Origin: Chlorokybus atmophyticus
Taxonomy: Eukaryota > Streptophyta > Chlorokybophyceae > Chlorokybales > Chlorokybaceae
Length of the DNA: 64,000 nucleotides
NCBI GenBank assembly: GCA_009103225.1
Contig: RHPI01001737.1
Location: forward strand, 864,091 to 928,090
Direction of reading: 5' to 3'
The notes beneath the pieces were generated by a model, which was not told where the DNA came from, did not search any database, and saw only the letters and a program-made list of their open reading frames with translations. Shown here piece by piece: positions 1 to 13,073 of the stretch. How positions within the stretch are numbered: position 1 is the stretch's first letter; each line of letters begins with the position of its first letter. The position numbers and the translations under genes were made by a program.

Positions 1-649
1 AGAGAAACCCGTCATTTACTCATGTGAGTAACTAAGGGTGTGCAGCAGGTGTCTCCAAAATGAACTGCGTGTGGTGTATACAAGTCAATGACCAGCTTGT
101 GTTGACAGATAGCGATCTGGAGTTTGCTGAACACTGAGCTAGCGCTGGTCAACTAAAACATACACATGCACCACAACATACACACAAGACGTGCATACAA
201 GGCTTGCAAAGGGGTTTCACCCGAACCAACAACTTGTTAAATCCGCTGGCCTCTATACCAGCCAGACTACACATGTCTACTTTAGCAAGCACCGTGTGAA
301 CTATACTCACCTGATTGCCAATATGTAAGCTTAGCTGTCTAGCTTACAGCCAAAGCTTTTTAACAAGCTAAGCCACGCCTCGTAAGGCTTGGTATACGCG
401 GAGTTCTCGCCGTTCTCCCAAGGCGTTGGCTGCGGCAGGCTGCGCCAGCCTCATGAGCAAGTCCAGAGTCTCCTGCTTGGTCATACTCGACGTAGTGGAC
501 TCAATATCTGCTACAAACTCATCAGACTAATCAATATCAGCTCATACTAGTAGCAGTATCTCTACGGCACATGCCTTTGTCAATTCACAAGCTGACTGGA
601 GTGAGCGATGTGAAAGACATGCTTATGCTCACAGACCCACGCAGGCAAC
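1..649. other. Flank downstream of copia pol, no gene seen
   Basis: No credible reading frame. This lies 3' of the minus-strand copia pol remnant, where a polypurine tract and LTR would be expected. I could not define an LTR because the other copy is not in the window. Confidence 0.4.
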
Positions 650-2187
650 TTAGTAGACTCCAAGTCCTCCAGTGCAGTCATAAAACTTCTTCGTCACCAA
701 AGGCTTCGCCATATAATCAGCCAGCATCTCCTCGGTGTTGCAATACTTGAACACCACCTCCTTTCTTGCCACACGCTCGCGCACAAAGTGGTGAACCACG
801 TCAATGTGCTTTGACCGGAGACCGGTTAAAGCAATCAGATGCTTTATAAGGTTGATTGCGCCTTGGTTGTCGCAGTTGATGCTGATACAGCTTGCAGGGT
901 AGCCTAAGTCTACCATTAGCTTCTTCAACCACAATGCCTCCTTTACTGCCGATGAGGCAGCCATGTACTCTGCCTCTGCTGTCAAGGCAGCCACAGTAGG
1001 TTGCAGTTTACTGTTCCAATCAACAACGCCACCATTAATCCGGAACGCATAGCCAATAATTGACCTCCTCGTGTCGACGTCACCAGCGTAGTCAGCGTCA
1101 TAGTAGCCCTCAAACTCCTTGTCTCCAGCACAAGCTCCCTCGCCAAAGTGAATGCCCACGCTTGTGCTCCACATCACGTAACGCAGCAGCTCCTTTGCAG
1201 CTCTTCAATGCTTCATAGTGGGTGCTGACATGTAACATGCAAGCACTCCCACAGCATGTGCAGTGTCTGGCCTAGTGCTCACGGACATGTAAAGCATGCT
1301 CCCAACCAACTCACTGTCGAGGGAAGGGAACTTGCTCCTGTTGAGGTGCTCTGTCTCACTCACTTCCCGCTGCAGCTTGGCTCTCACGGACATGGGTATC
1401 ACCTTGCCTTTGACGTCTCCCGTTCCAAACTTCTCCACAATCCTTCGCGCCATCAATTCTTGGCTGATCTTGGCTGTCTTACTGTCCATGTCCCTCTCAA
1501 TCATCATGCTTGGAAAGCTTTGCCTCTCCCAAGTCCTCATATCAAAGGCAGACTTCAGGGATGTCTTCACCTCCTCAAAGTCCTTCAGCTTTTTCGCAGC
1601 AGCCATCCATGTCGTCGATGTAGACCAACATCCATATCTTCTTCTCCTTGTGCGTGAACACTTCAGGATCAGCTTCTGAAGGTGTGAAGCTAATCTTCTC
1701 CAACTCCTTGATGAGCCGGATGTGCCATACTCTTGGCGCTTGCTTGAGCCCGTATAATGCCTTTACAAGTTCACAAGCAGTGCGTGGTCCTCCCTCCTCA
1801 TAGCCCTTAAGTTGCTGCATGTAGATCTCCTCCTGCAACTCTCCGTAGAGGAATGTTGTCTTCACAACCAAGTGGTGTAGCTCCTAATCCTCGGCTGCCA
1901 CGAGTGCAAACATAGTGGAGAGGGCACAAGCTTACTGGCATGGCAAACACCTTATTGAAGTCGATGCCCTCTTGCTGCAAGAACCCCTTTACCATCAACC
2001 GTGCCTTGTATCTCTTGATGCGGCCTTGCCTATCGCGCTTAATCTTGTACACCCACTTCGCCGGTAAGTGCTTCACTTCAAATGGGACCTCTTCCAGCCT
2101 CCATGTGCCGTTGGCGTGCAACGATGATATCTCCTCGTCCATCACGTGCTGCCACAGCTCTGTACTCGGGGCTGTCATTGCCTCCAT
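650..2187 (-). pseudogene. Ty1/copia retrotransposon pol remnant (reverse transcriptase + RNase H)
   Basis: Minus-strand remains of a copia-type polyprotein in several frames. The segment 2187-1807 holds the start of the RVT_2 reverse transcriptase domain (W-V-Y-K-I-K and K-A-R-L motifs). The segment 1871-1575 holds the ALYGLKQAPR motif and the YIDDM catalytic motif. The segment 1606-1205 continues the connection region, and 1177-650 is RNase H, with the AEAEYMA motif and the terminal LADYMAKPL motif. At least three frame breaks (near 1900, 1590 and 1190) make it non-coding. Integrase and gag, expected upstream, are absent: similarity stops at about 2190, where unrelated repeat-like sequence begins. 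This is a transposon relic. Confidence 0.9.
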
Positions 2188-3043
2188 CGCAAATAGTTAC
2201 CCCTAACGGCCGACTAAGCATATAGGACGGTCGTGGGTTTGAGGATACTCAGTTAGACTGTCGTTGTTTAATCTCCTGGCAATCCTGATACAGGGGCCTA
2301 AGCATAACGGTCGTCACCATTAGTCGGCGACTGTCTGCATTAAGGGACTGACCCTAACTGACAGGTACCTGTAAGGATACCCATTAATCGAGCGAAAGGG
2401 ACTTGATCTAATTGACAAGTGATTAATCGGTACCCAACAGGTAGGTACCGGCGACTGTACACTAACTGATTATGCCTGACAGGTACCTTATTGTACCTGC
2501 TATTATTGTTAAGTATCGTCAAAGGTAGTTGTTAAGAACCGTTCAGTCATGACTAAATACCTCACGTGAACATCGTCAACAATAATAAGAACAATCATGA
2601 ACAAATTACAATATATTGCAAGTTATACTGGTACTACTACTACCACCACCACCACCATCCCAATATATAAGGCCTTATACTATGCCGCCGCTCCCGGAGG
2701 GCCTGCGCTCCACCTCCGCCGCCGCTCCTTGTCAATCGCTAATCCTGCAAGCACAAGGCAATCAAACCAGCGCCATCAACAGCAGTTTACACATTAGTAC
2801 TCACAGTGTAACAACTTACAAACATGCTGCCGCCGCCGCATAGCCTGGCCGCTCTTTGATCAGAAGGGCGGTTAGCTTACATGCGCTGCTGCGCACAACA
2901 CAACACTACAGCACAGAGCATTACTTACTTACTGTTGTCCGTTGCCGTCGCCACCGCCACCGCACAACTCAACTGTTCAACTTGCTTGAAGCCGTTAAGC
3001 GTTTGGACCTTGGCAACCCAAGTGATTCAAACGCGTTGTTAAA
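2188..3043. other. Repeat-like spacer abutting the truncated copia element
   Basis: Between 2340 and 2500 the words CTAACTGACAGGTACC, CTAATTGACAAG and CTGACAGGTACC recur at irregular spacing, suggesting a degenerate short tandem repeat. A TATATAAGG word at about 2663 is TATA-like. The following frames are low-complexity and do not look like proteins. It may be the end of another element inserted into the copia copy. Confidence 0.35.
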
Positions 3044-3083
3044 ATGGCACCATCGTACCATCGGTATGGTACGATAGTGCCAT
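3044..3083. repeat. Near-perfect 18-bp hairpin
   Basis: The arms are 3044-3061 and 3066-3083, with a 4-base CGGT loop. 17 of 18 arm positions pair. The sequence begins ATGGCACCATCGTACCAT. It could be a small terminal or subterminal transposon hairpin. No gene or terminator context is visible. Confidence 0.75.
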
Positions 3084-6000
3084 TGTGATAAAGTTTTCGT
3101 ACTTTTAAAATGGTTCATTGCGGCAATGTTACAGTATTGTACCATCGTTATACATTACTCGCCGGCAAAATATAAAAAAAGGGACGGGCGGTCACTTGCT
3201 GGTCATCTGGTAGGTCGCCGCCGCAACAACAGCCGGCGGTCAACCGTCACTTATCAAGATGCAGGCAGGTCACGTAATAGGGGATTAACGGTAACTAGCT
3301 TGCTATGTTAGGCAAGCCGCCGCGCATACGGTAGGACGATCATGCTACAATCGGCGGCCGGCCGTCACTGTAAAGGACCGAAAGGTAACTTTCTGCTATA
3401 TTAACTAAGTCACAATTGAGCAAAATAACCGACCGGCGATTGGCCGTCATCAAAAGATGTGGTAACGTCACGTGCTAGTCATCATATGTAGGCTTCCCAT
3501 GGAATTCATTGCAAGCACGTTGCGAGACAATAATGCGACATACATCTTCTCGACGCATGATTTACATAAACATACTCATGTGAGGCGCTTTTATCTTTCA
3601 ATGCCAAGTGTTGCAATGTAATGTAATATGCGCATATTGTGTATTCAAAAAACCTCAGCGCCGCTCATTATTGCTCGACACAATTGCGTGATAAGGCATT
3701 TGCAGCAATATTTATTACTTAAAGAATTGCAGCCTTTTCATCATATTTGCTCGTGTCAATGGTTATTTGTTACATCTTTTGTTGAAGTCATCAACAATGT
3801 GCATTTGCTGTATATATCATATATTGCGATTATGATAATCGCATGCCATTTACACATTTAATTATGACAATTATAGACTGACCATTGAATGTGCATTACG
3901 TACGTTTAGTCGCATTGTTTAAAATGACATTGATCATGTAAACACATCTAGTTTCCTTTATCTTAATGAAGTTTATGTAACATTGAGATAAGGGGTGTTG
4001 ATAACTTGCAAATCGTATTGTGCCCCCCGCAAAGGGCAGGGGACTCTAGCCGCCAATAATTGCAAATGCGGCATTCTCCTGCAGACATGCCGATATGCGC
4101 CCCCCCCCCCCTGTGTGTGTGTGTGTGNNNNNNNNNNNNNNNNNNNNNNNNNNNNNNNNNNNNNNNNNNNNNNNNNNNNNNNNNNNNNNNNNNNNNNNNN
4201 NNNNNNNNNNNNNNNNNNNNNNNNNNNNNNNNNNNNNNNNNNNNNNNNNNNNNNNNNNNNNNNNNNNNNNNNNNNNNNNNNNNNNNNNNNNNGGGGGGGG
4301 CATTAATCGACTGCAGGAGATAGTGGCACATTCGCAGTCTATTAAGAATACATGAAACAATAAAGCAAGCATGTGTCACGTGTGCCCAACCACGTACATG
4401 CGTCGCAAGTATGCATGGTATGAATTAACAAACATTACGTTTGTTGATTTATATCACATAATGGTTTAATCACCGTCATACTTGCATCATCATTCATAAC
4501 AACCCAATTGTGTAGCAGTTATTGGATCCATTGCAATTATTAGTATTAATATGTATATGATATTTACAATTGACAGCGTCTTGTAGATCTGACGACAATA
4601 TTGTCGACATTGGTATTGTGAGTCACATTAATGACCAGCTGATGCTATATTGTACGCTCGCCCGAATCTCTTGAAACAAGCGATCAACGTATGCACATAT
4701 ATTGTTGTGCGCACAACTGAGCATTGCAGTAACACTTGCGTTGCCGTCACTTTTATGAGAAAGTTGTGGTTGAATTTAACATCGGTGATTCTTGAGAAGC
4801 TCGAGGCAAATGTGGTAAACATATTAACGGCGTACTTTATGGATTGACGCAAGTACACTCACAAATGTATTCAACAACAAAGCTGTAGTTATCGATGTAC
4901 TTATAAAGCTGTCAAGTTATCAGCTTACGCAAGTACACTCATTGGTGTATTTAACAACAATGTTGCGGTTATTCATCATAAATAGATGAGAACATAAAAT
5001 CTCTATTGCCATTCATGCGCTTTACAACAAGTAAATCATTATGTAACTTTTCGTACATGATATTATATTACGATAATAAACTACGATCATGCGTTTATTG
5101 GTCTTTCAGGAAAGGCTGCTTAATTGTGCACCATCACCTCCTCGTTAACTCCGCATGCCACATTTTCATGAAAAATGAACACCAACCAATAATGTCAGCA
5201 TGCATTGTAACATGGACAGCATTAAGATCAAATAAATATTGTTTTTATTTTATTTCTTACACGGCGGCTACAAGTTCGCTTCTTGCTGCAAACTTAATCA
5301 GTTATTGCATTCAGCTTTAACCATGATGCTTGTGTGACACTTTGGCTAGCTGTAGTGTGGAGTATATAACAATTGTACTTGGCAATAGTAAAACACGTGC
5401 TGTTGTTGAACTGAAAGCATAGTATGCATATGAGGTACCATGTGGGCACACGTGAAATGCCCACAGACATGCAAGATGTGCTCGGCATTCAGTGCATGCT
5501 GCATGCTCTTGACTCAATTTCTAACTGCGAGTGTACACCTCAATTGGGGGGGGTCGAGCAATTTCCATTACATCACCAAGACGTCGCTTTTGCCGTCATG
5601 TCATAGTTCGGCTGTTGACCATGTTTGATGACGCAGTAACTATAGCGTGTAATCAATTAGCATTACATGGTTTCGTGGATTAGTTAGAATGAGAGTGAGT
5701 AGTGGCGGCATGTCTTTGGGGTATGGGGCCTGGCCCGACCTCGTACCGCTAAAAACGCGGCCGTTTTAACCACTAACTGTGCCGCAATTGCACCAAATCC
5801 CTAGCGATTTTGGGTCGCCGTTGGTAAGCGGTTGCCGCTGAGATATTTTCTAGCATCTTTTACGCATCTTTGCAATGATTGGCCATTTCGCTGCCTTTTT
5901 CGGCAACGGCTGTTGTCACCGCTGCGATCCCATTTGATCAATCTCATACGTGACCAAATGGTGGCCTAACGATGCGATTTTTCGTTTACTTGAATCTTAA

Positions 6001-6351
6001 CGTTAAGGTAATTCAGGTTAGCATTATTTTTATGGTTGTAACCTCGGCATTACTTACTGAGTATCGCAGCACGTACCGTGGCGTGAACATTACGTTGTTT
6101 ATAAACTTTTAAAACACTTAACTGCAGGTTGCTAATCATATCGCACCATGTTGCACCATATCGCCGCATATGTAATCATATCGCAACATTTTGCTACATA
6201 TCAGAGATATTATGCATGTGGATTTGCATCTTTGCACGCCCTGATTGCTAGACTGTGCCGAGATGGTTCTTTTGGATGGCGACAAATGCCAGGGCGGTTG
6301 ATATGTTCCAATTGGTATTGTTTCGTCATCCGCTATGACTTATGAGCAACA
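3084..6351. other. AT-rich intergenic block with assembly gap
   Basis: No gene recognised in about 3.3 kb. Frames are short and without protein-like composition. The block holds a (C)n(GT)n tract at 4100-4127, the 165-base gap at 4128-4292, and a CATATCGCACC-rich stretch at 6130-6200 resembling the palindromic filler of 10.4-15.9 kb. The Helitron 5' end must lie near the right side of this block but could not be fixed. Confidence 0.4.
4062..4337. repeat. Inverted (fold-back) arms flanking the N gap
   Basis: The left arm (about 4062-4111) runs through ATGCGGCATTCTCCTGCAG into a C run. The right arm (4293-4337) is a G run followed by CTGCAGGAGATAGTGGCACA. Reverse-complementing the right arm aligns it with the left through the CTCCTGCAG core, the AATG/GCA words outside it and the homopolymer inside it. 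The gap therefore sits in the loop of a palindrome, which probably explains why it was not assembled. Confidence 0.6.
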
Positions 6352-9300
6352 TTGCGATTTGTCTCAGCATTGTGGGACGACTGCGATGATATGCTTTCCT
6401 GCTGGCAAGATGCACAACGTAAATTTGTCACGCGAATGCACTGTTGTTCTTTGTGCGGGCATGTACGGTTTTACTCTGCTGCTGCTACTTATCGTCCAAT
6501 GTATCGACAATCAGTATGCACTGTTGCACCATATGATTTAACTAATGTCTTTATGTCCGATTATACCAAGTGTGATAGTGATTACTACCAATGCCATCGA
6601 TGTAGTCACGGGTCGGAGCGTTCCAGTTACATTGTGTTACACAGCGCAGTGTACATTTGCAAGTTGTTGGAGACACATCCCATGGTAGTGCAGATGTTGT
6701 CCCTTGGTAACACGTCCAAGGTGCTTTGCGACTTATATAACTCATATAGTTTCACTTGTGGCCAAGTTCAGCAGTTGAATATGATTAACGGTCCATTTAT
6801 CACTTGGAATGAGTTAACACATCAGAACCAACATGCCATCTTGTTGCTGGAGTTGTTGAGCGAGCTATTATCGTCCAACACTCTGGTTCAGAAATCTCAA
6901 ACCTTGGCAGAACAACCATTTGGTTTTGACGGCATCCCCACTATCGGGTCATCTACTATTCATAGCATTGTGTCTCGTGCACAGGATTGTAATCCTTTTA
7001 ACATTGCTGGTGAATCAGCATACACATACATTTTAACCACTTTGTTGCCATTTCCTTCGCGCAGCACAGTTGAAGTCACAGTGGACACCATCTTGCGCGT
7101 TGGACATATGTCGCTGCGTGAGCCTTGTGTTCCTCTTTTTATACACATAGGTACAGGTGGTGCGTACAACATTCCTGGTTTAACTGTTGAGTCTGCTCTG
7201 TTTCCCATGTTGTTTTTGCACAATCGTGGGTTCCTTAATGGTAACATGTACAGCAGACTGTCAGACTATGTCGAGTTCCGTCTTACACAATCGGTCTCGG
7301 TTTTCACATTGTACAAGCCTTATTTGCTGTTGATGTACCAAATCCGTCAATCACTTCTCACCGTCAGAAAGTGCCGCGATGTTGCTGTGGACGCTGATAT
7401 TAAAAAGTTCCTCAAACAACGACCTATTGCCACAATCAACGATGCCATCAAAAACGCTGTCAAATTTCGTGTCCCTGGTGACATCATTGGATCTCCGAAT
7501 TGACATCGACAAAAGTTGAGTGAGCTGCTGTGTCTGGTTGAGCATTGGGGTATGCCTCATCTCTTTGTCACCATGACTGCAGATGAAGTGTCCAGTACCA
7601 AATTCCCTGAGATCATTAATTTGCAGAATGTTCTCCACAAGGGCTCCACGCAACTTGTTTGGCGCGATGCCCCTGTGGAGTGCGCACGTTTGTTTCATCA
7701 TCGGTTCAGCACCTTCTTTGAAGAATATATCATGCAAAAGGATATTCTTGAACGTGTGATGCACTATGTTGTCAGGTATGAAACACAACACCGTGGATCT
7801 TTGCATGCACATGTTATGTTGTGGTTACATCCCGACAATGTTAAACGAGTTTGCAGTGAAATCACTGCGTTTATCCCCGGAGATTTTGACCATGCAAATC
7901 AGCAAATAATTGTACCAACTGATTCTAAATTGCGAGTCCTTTATGAATATGTTGTACGCAAGCAGATGCACAAGTGTTCTGATGTTGGCAGTGGCTGCAG
8001 AGCATTTGACAACAAGTGTGACATGGGCTTTCCGTATCCCGTACAACCAGATCGTCGAGCTTAGTTCAACACAGAAACGCGCAGGTACGATTATTACAGA
8101 CCACGCACTTGTGACCGCAATGTTGTTCCCGCACATCCAGTGCTTGTATTGTTGTAGGGTGCTCATTGTAATGTGTTGCAAGTTACTGACAGTCATTGGA
8201 GCAAGTATTTAGTCAAGGACACAATCAAAATGGAACCTTGTGGCACTGTTGATGATGCATTAGACATCAATGCACTCGGTTTGCAAGGATTGACTGTTAA
8301 CGAATTGCGCATATTGAACACAATGTACTTGTCCAAACCCATTGCTCCAGTTGAAGCTGCTTTTATATGTTTGGATATTCCCATCATGCAAATGTCGTCC
8401 AATGTAACATATGTTGACACGCGTTTGCCCAACAATCATTCTCGCATAGTGAACAGTCGTGCACGGACAGTAATTGTGCATTTCATTTATCGTTATTGTG
8501 TCAGGCCCGACGAGGTAGAAAGAGTAACAATGTACAACTACTCTCAACAGTACATGCACCGAGATGGAGACACTGTGCCACATAACACTGTGCGTACTTT
8601 AAAAGACAGACTGAATGCATCTGGTTATGAGTTAGCTGTCCCGCGCATCATCAGATTCACGGATTACCATCATGTACACAGCATTGAAGGGTTTTGTTTT
8701 AATGTACTTCTTCAGCGGGTTACTTTTCGTTTTGAAGTTGATTTGATTTCTTTGAACAACCAATCACGCACTTACAATGAAGAATGTGTGTTGCGGGGTT
8801 TCATTAACAACACAAACCGCAGTTTGTTGACACATGTCACGCGCTATCGAACGTCATCTATACAATGATGTTAAGATTCACCATATGTTGAACGCCATGA
8901 TGCAGACCACTGATAATGCTATTAATGCCTTGTCTATGGCTGCAGCTGGTCCGACAGATAGCCAAACTGCACCAGAACCTACCACGCAGTATCCAACAGC
9001 AACATCATCCACTCCTGCATCTCCAGCTTCAACTGTGACAACGGACTCAGATGTATCAGCGCCGATGTTTCAAGGTACATTGAATGTTGAGGGGTTTGCG
9101 TTTGCGAACAATTTCTCCTTGACCGGCCAGCAAGAACGCACCGCAACTAGTATCATTGCAACACCGGTTGGTCTACATGTAACATCTGGTTGTCCAGGAG
9201 CAGGCAAAACATTTTCGACCAAATTCATCACTCACAAGTTGCGCGTTGCTGGGATACCTGTTTTACTCAGTGCTACAATTGGCGCTGCGGCTTTGCGGCT

Positions 9301-10381
9301 CAGCTCATCTGCTTCAACAGTACATTCCAACTTCGCAAAACCTGTCAACGGTCAGCAACTCCGGTTTGCAACTGCTATGGATGATGCTTACAAGCTGTTA
9401 CATCATTGTCGAGTATTTATTATTGACGAGTTTTCCATAATGACATCGCGGTTGTTTGACTTGGTGATGTTGCGCTTACAGCAAGTTCATGGACCAGAAT
9501 TTCTACAAACAATCGGCGTTGTATTGGTTGGTGACCACAAGCAACTGCCAGCAGTTTGTGGACACACAGTCCAGGACACATCGCAGGTTTGCCACAAATG
9601 TCATATTTCTGCATCATAGAGGTGGCCATTACGTAGGCAACACTTTCTTTCTATTTCAGTGCGTCATGCTTCAGACCCTCTGTTTGCTCAATTCTTGATT
9701 CAAACTCGTTCGGGCATACCCACTTCAACAGAGATAGCAGATGCGTTAGGTGGCTGTCTGGTCACTTCGGAGTACTTACAATAGTTACCAAGTGATGCAA
9801 CCATATTGTGTTCACATGTACAAGACACACTGGCTTTCAACAGCATGATTGTGAGACAACGTTTTGCAGCCATTACCATTGTGTCAATACAGATTACTTC
9901 TAATGCAGTGAACGTGCCCGAGCTGTACGACCGGATTCACAAGCCCAAGTTCAACTAATACCTTCAGTCGCAAGGGAGCAAAGGTGTTGGTTTTAAAAAC
10001 GTTTCACTGCAAAAGGGTGTAGATAATGGGTCTTTGGGAACAGTGACGCAGTTCAGATATTACAAAGGTAATGTGAGCAGTATACAAGTTACATTTGACC
10101 ACTTGGTAGAATCCATGTGGATGCGCCGAACAATACAGCAAACAACAACGTTTCAAGGCAAAATGTACTACAAAGCTGTGTTTCCTTTGCAGCTAGCGTA
10201 TGCAATGATAGTGCACAAGTGTCAAGGTGCAACGCTGCAATTAGCTACTGTTGTCCACATGCAGGAAGCTTTTGCTCCTGGATTGTGGTATGTGGCGTCG
10301 TCGCGTGTGACAAACATGGCCTATTTACGGTTGACGCGTTTGCCGCGCCCTGAAGAGTTGACGCCCGTTCCTGGGGATTGA
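6352..10381 (+). pseudogene. Helitron transposon Rep/helicase, inactivated by point stops
   Basis: Decayed Helitron protein. Frame 1 (6352-8868) carries the Helitron-like N region, with Cys pairs in CSLCG and CHRC. The Rep HUH motif is HAH, within RGSLHAHVML at about 7792. A basic/Tyr stretch (RYDYYRPRTCDRNVVPAHP) follows at about 8085. Frame 2 (8834-10381) carries a PIF1-type helicase: Walker A GCPGAGKTF (about 9190), Walker B VFIIDEFS (about 9415), GDHKQLPAV (about 9530) and the late motif AMIVHKCQGATL (about 10205). In-frame stops lie at 7501 (TGA), 8062 (TAG), 8155 (TAG), 9617 (TAG), 9782 (TAG) and 9956 (TAA). A single frame change near 8834-8868 joins the two parts. Homologous sequence continues across every stop, so these are mutations and not introns. 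The ends (5' TC, 3' CTRR hairpin) were not identified. Confidence 0.88.
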
Positions 10382-11119
10382 CGTTGATAACCGGTAAGTC
10401 CGGTTAGTGTTGCGCAATGGTGTGACATATGTTGCATCATTTGGCAATATGATACAATGTTGCGCAACGTTGTTTTATATCGACGCTTATCGCGAGTGTT
10501 TGAGCATGTGTGATCGATGTTGCACAACATTGCAGTACATGGTTCCAAGTTGGACGATATTGCTTTAGGCGACATGGTACGATGTTGCGCAACGTTGATT
10601 GATATCAACGTATATCGCATGATGTTTGAGCGTGTATGGTTCATTGCGTTATATGGTTCCATGTTTGACGATATTGAACCATGTCGCGTAACTTGAACTG
10701 CATCTCATGACCACACTGTACGCATTGTACGGTTTGATGACATGGCACATTCAGTCGATTGCCGTATCACTCGTTATCCAACCATGCTTTGTATGCAATC
10801 ATCTCCTCCATCCCATCAACTCTTCTCACCAATCTCATGGCGGCATGGCTTATCACGTGGTGTTCTGCCGATGCATACCCTTTTTCTTGCCACGCAGATA
10901 TACATTGGCAATAAATCCAACGCTGCTGTAAATGTACACCAGTTGAAATGTCAGGTCGCAGGGCACTGTGCATACATGCCTGTCGCATCACCTGCCTCAG
11001 ACACCTGCCCATCGTCGGAAACTGTCACCTCAGCCAGACACAAGTAACAACGTGGCTCAGTTTGCCTCTGTTTAATCTCGAACTCTGTGAGTCATTAACT
11101 GGCGAGCGTTACATTGCCA
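10382..11119 (+). repeat. Tandem palindrome-bearing repeats 3' of the Helitron
   Basis: Two diverged units follow each other, 10456 to about 10577 and 10582 to about 10679. Each starts ATGTTGCGCAACGTTG and contains TATATCG, a TTTGAGC-like word and GACGATATTG. A third related palindrome, GATGTTGCACAACATTG, sits at 10516, and a partial one at 10407. The stretch 10390-10405 has a short AACCGG/CCGGTT hairpin that could belong to a Helitron 3' end. The segment 10700-11119 shows no gene. Confidence 0.6.
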
Positions 11120-11803
11120 ATGCACCTGGTTGACAGCATGGACTTTAACGGAAAAGACTTGTTCGAGAGGCTCCACGCTCAAATCTTCAATGACGAACCT
11201 GGCTCTAAGCGTCCACGTACCAGTAGCTCTGGAGGTGATGCGCCTGGTCGTCCGCTGACAGCGAAACAACTGGTAGCATGTGACTCAGCAGGAATCACTC
11301 CCAACAAGCTTGAGGGGCTATTCACCAAGCCAGAGGCCGATAAGTTAATTCGCCCTGCCAAAGAGAGAGCTCAAGAGTTTCGCATAAACCACGGGGACTC
11401 CATTGCAACTGGTGAGAAGCGGAAAATGTACACTGACACACTGTAGTGCATGTGTTAAATGATGCAAGTATGTGCAGGAACATGCATCTACTACTGATGA
11501 CCTGAAGCGCCAAGTAGCTTACAAGCTGTGGAACACTCTGATGCGCAAGGACAACCCAGAGCTTCCTGATAATGCAGAGCCAATTTACGCTAATCAGGTA
11601 TGTATCAATGTGACACTGGGTCATTGGCCAAATACCTGTAGTTAACAGATGTTTCACAGGTGTTCGAGCTGGTTCACATTCGCAAAGTTTGCAGCTGGGA
11701 GACAGCGCGTTTCATGTCGCAAGGAAAGGCAGAAAAAATCATTGAGCAAATCCTGAGCAAATCATTGAGCAAATCAACAAAGCAGACCCAAGGGAAGCTC
11801 TAG
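11120..11803 (+). CDS. Unidentified spliced ORF between transposons
   Basis: Not recognised. A first open stretch (11120-11446) begins MHLVDSMDFNGKD and contains a basic KRPR patch. Two further in-phase exons are convincing: 11478-11597 (acceptor TGTGCAG, donor GTATGT), including KLWNTLMRKDNPELP, and 11660-11803 (acceptor TTTCACAG) ending in TAG. The joint between the first and second exon does not work in phase: a TAG closes the first stretch at 11444, and no good GT donor restores the frame. The gene may be broken or the first donor unusual. Its position between a Helitron and an inverted-repeat element suggests transposon cargo. No function is proposed. Confidence 0.4.
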
Positions 11804-12309
11804 TAGCAAATGTTGCTGCCAATGAGGTGTGTGGTTATCCAAGTTGATGATGGGATTGGTGTGCTTGCCAAGATTAGTTGCGATGACATGAGAATGCTGT
11901 GGTTGCGTAGCAAAGTTTCAACAACAATGGGCACATCAAGCCAGAATCCATGCAGTCACTCCATCTATTGCTACACTTCTGTTTTTGCATTGGCTCCCTT
12001 GCTTCTTATCCTGTACCCGGTATGTTTCCTTGCTTCTGCTTCGCTACGCATATATGTCACCATATTCAACATCAATCTCGGATGTGTACTGCAGCATTCA
12101 TAGTACCATTATTGTTTGCAGGTAAACGATGAGGTCCAGATGATCCTGCGATCCTTGGCGATCCTCGGAGAAACAGCATCAATGCTAACACCAACATCAG
12201 GGCCTCGGCACGTAACACAAAAAACGTGCGCAACCCATAAACACGAGTGTGAAGTTTATCTACAAGTCGACGCATGTGGCAACACAAAAAGTATATATCG
12301 GTCAAAGTA

Positions 12310-12700
12310 GCACCCAGGTCGACGTTATAAGGAACATCGTAGACACCCGCCTAAGAAAATGTTGCCTGACTTAGATAGCAGTAAACCTTTTAAAGAGCAA
12401 GTGCAGTTGGAAGTTTTTGATGAAGGACATTGCAAGGCGCGAATAGAATGGTTAGAAGCTATATTTATCGCCCAATACGACTCTCGAGGGTGCAAAGGTT
12501 ACAATATGGATGAAGGCAACCCAGCAAGGTCCAAAGCATTTTGGGCGCGCCGACGTAGTGGTAGCGGTTTTGGTAATAGAAAAAGAAAACAGAGTGAATC
12601 TGGCTATTGTTTGAGTAGGTCACCATGTGTGCTGAACAGTTTGTGCGACACCATGCTTTGGTGTCGATATGATACAGGTGGGTGCATATTGGTGGTGTAA
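12310..12700 (+). CDS. Unidentified basic ORF
   Basis: Open frame with MLPDLDSSKPFKEQ near 12359 and a lysine/arginine-rich stretch (NRKRKQ) near 12575 that could act as a nuclear localisation signal. It may be a 3' exon of the gene starting at 11120: another open stretch, 12121-12309, follows an acceptor at 12120 but is in another frame. No family recognised. It ends just before the left arm of the inverted repeat at 12733. Confidence 0.25.
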
Positions 12701-13073
12701 CTTCATAAATGTACGCTGCTACGTATGCAAGAACTCACGACATGTCATGCGACATCGCACCATACCATTCCATATCATAGCATATGGTGTCACAGCGATT
12801 GATATGCCAACGTATGATGTCACACGGCATGATATGGCAGAATGTCGCGCGACGTTAATGGACATTGTGAGTTCCCTGTGCGTCATGTTAACACAAGGGC
12901 AAAACGGGTTCCATGATACAGGTCTACTCAGGGGGGGGTGGCTGCGAAGGCCCAGCACCAGCAGCACCGGTATTGTGTGTATCAACATCCTCATCATCGT
13001 CACTGCTGCTCAGTTCATATACAGGGAAATTGGGGAGCTCTGCACCACGTGGTGGGCGCTGCATAAAATAAAG

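Noticed and set aside
3963-4379. Open frames running through N gaps (also at 26229-26750 and 36967-37734)
   Set aside because: Most of their length is N or homopolymer; no protein support.
6352-10381. TAG/TAA read as glutamine (alternative genetic code, as in some ulvophyte algae)
   Set aside because: The intact genes (LEA-like, HSF, RBR, MCM10) end in TAA or TAG exactly where expected, one Helitron stop is TGA, and in-frame stops occur only inside transposons.
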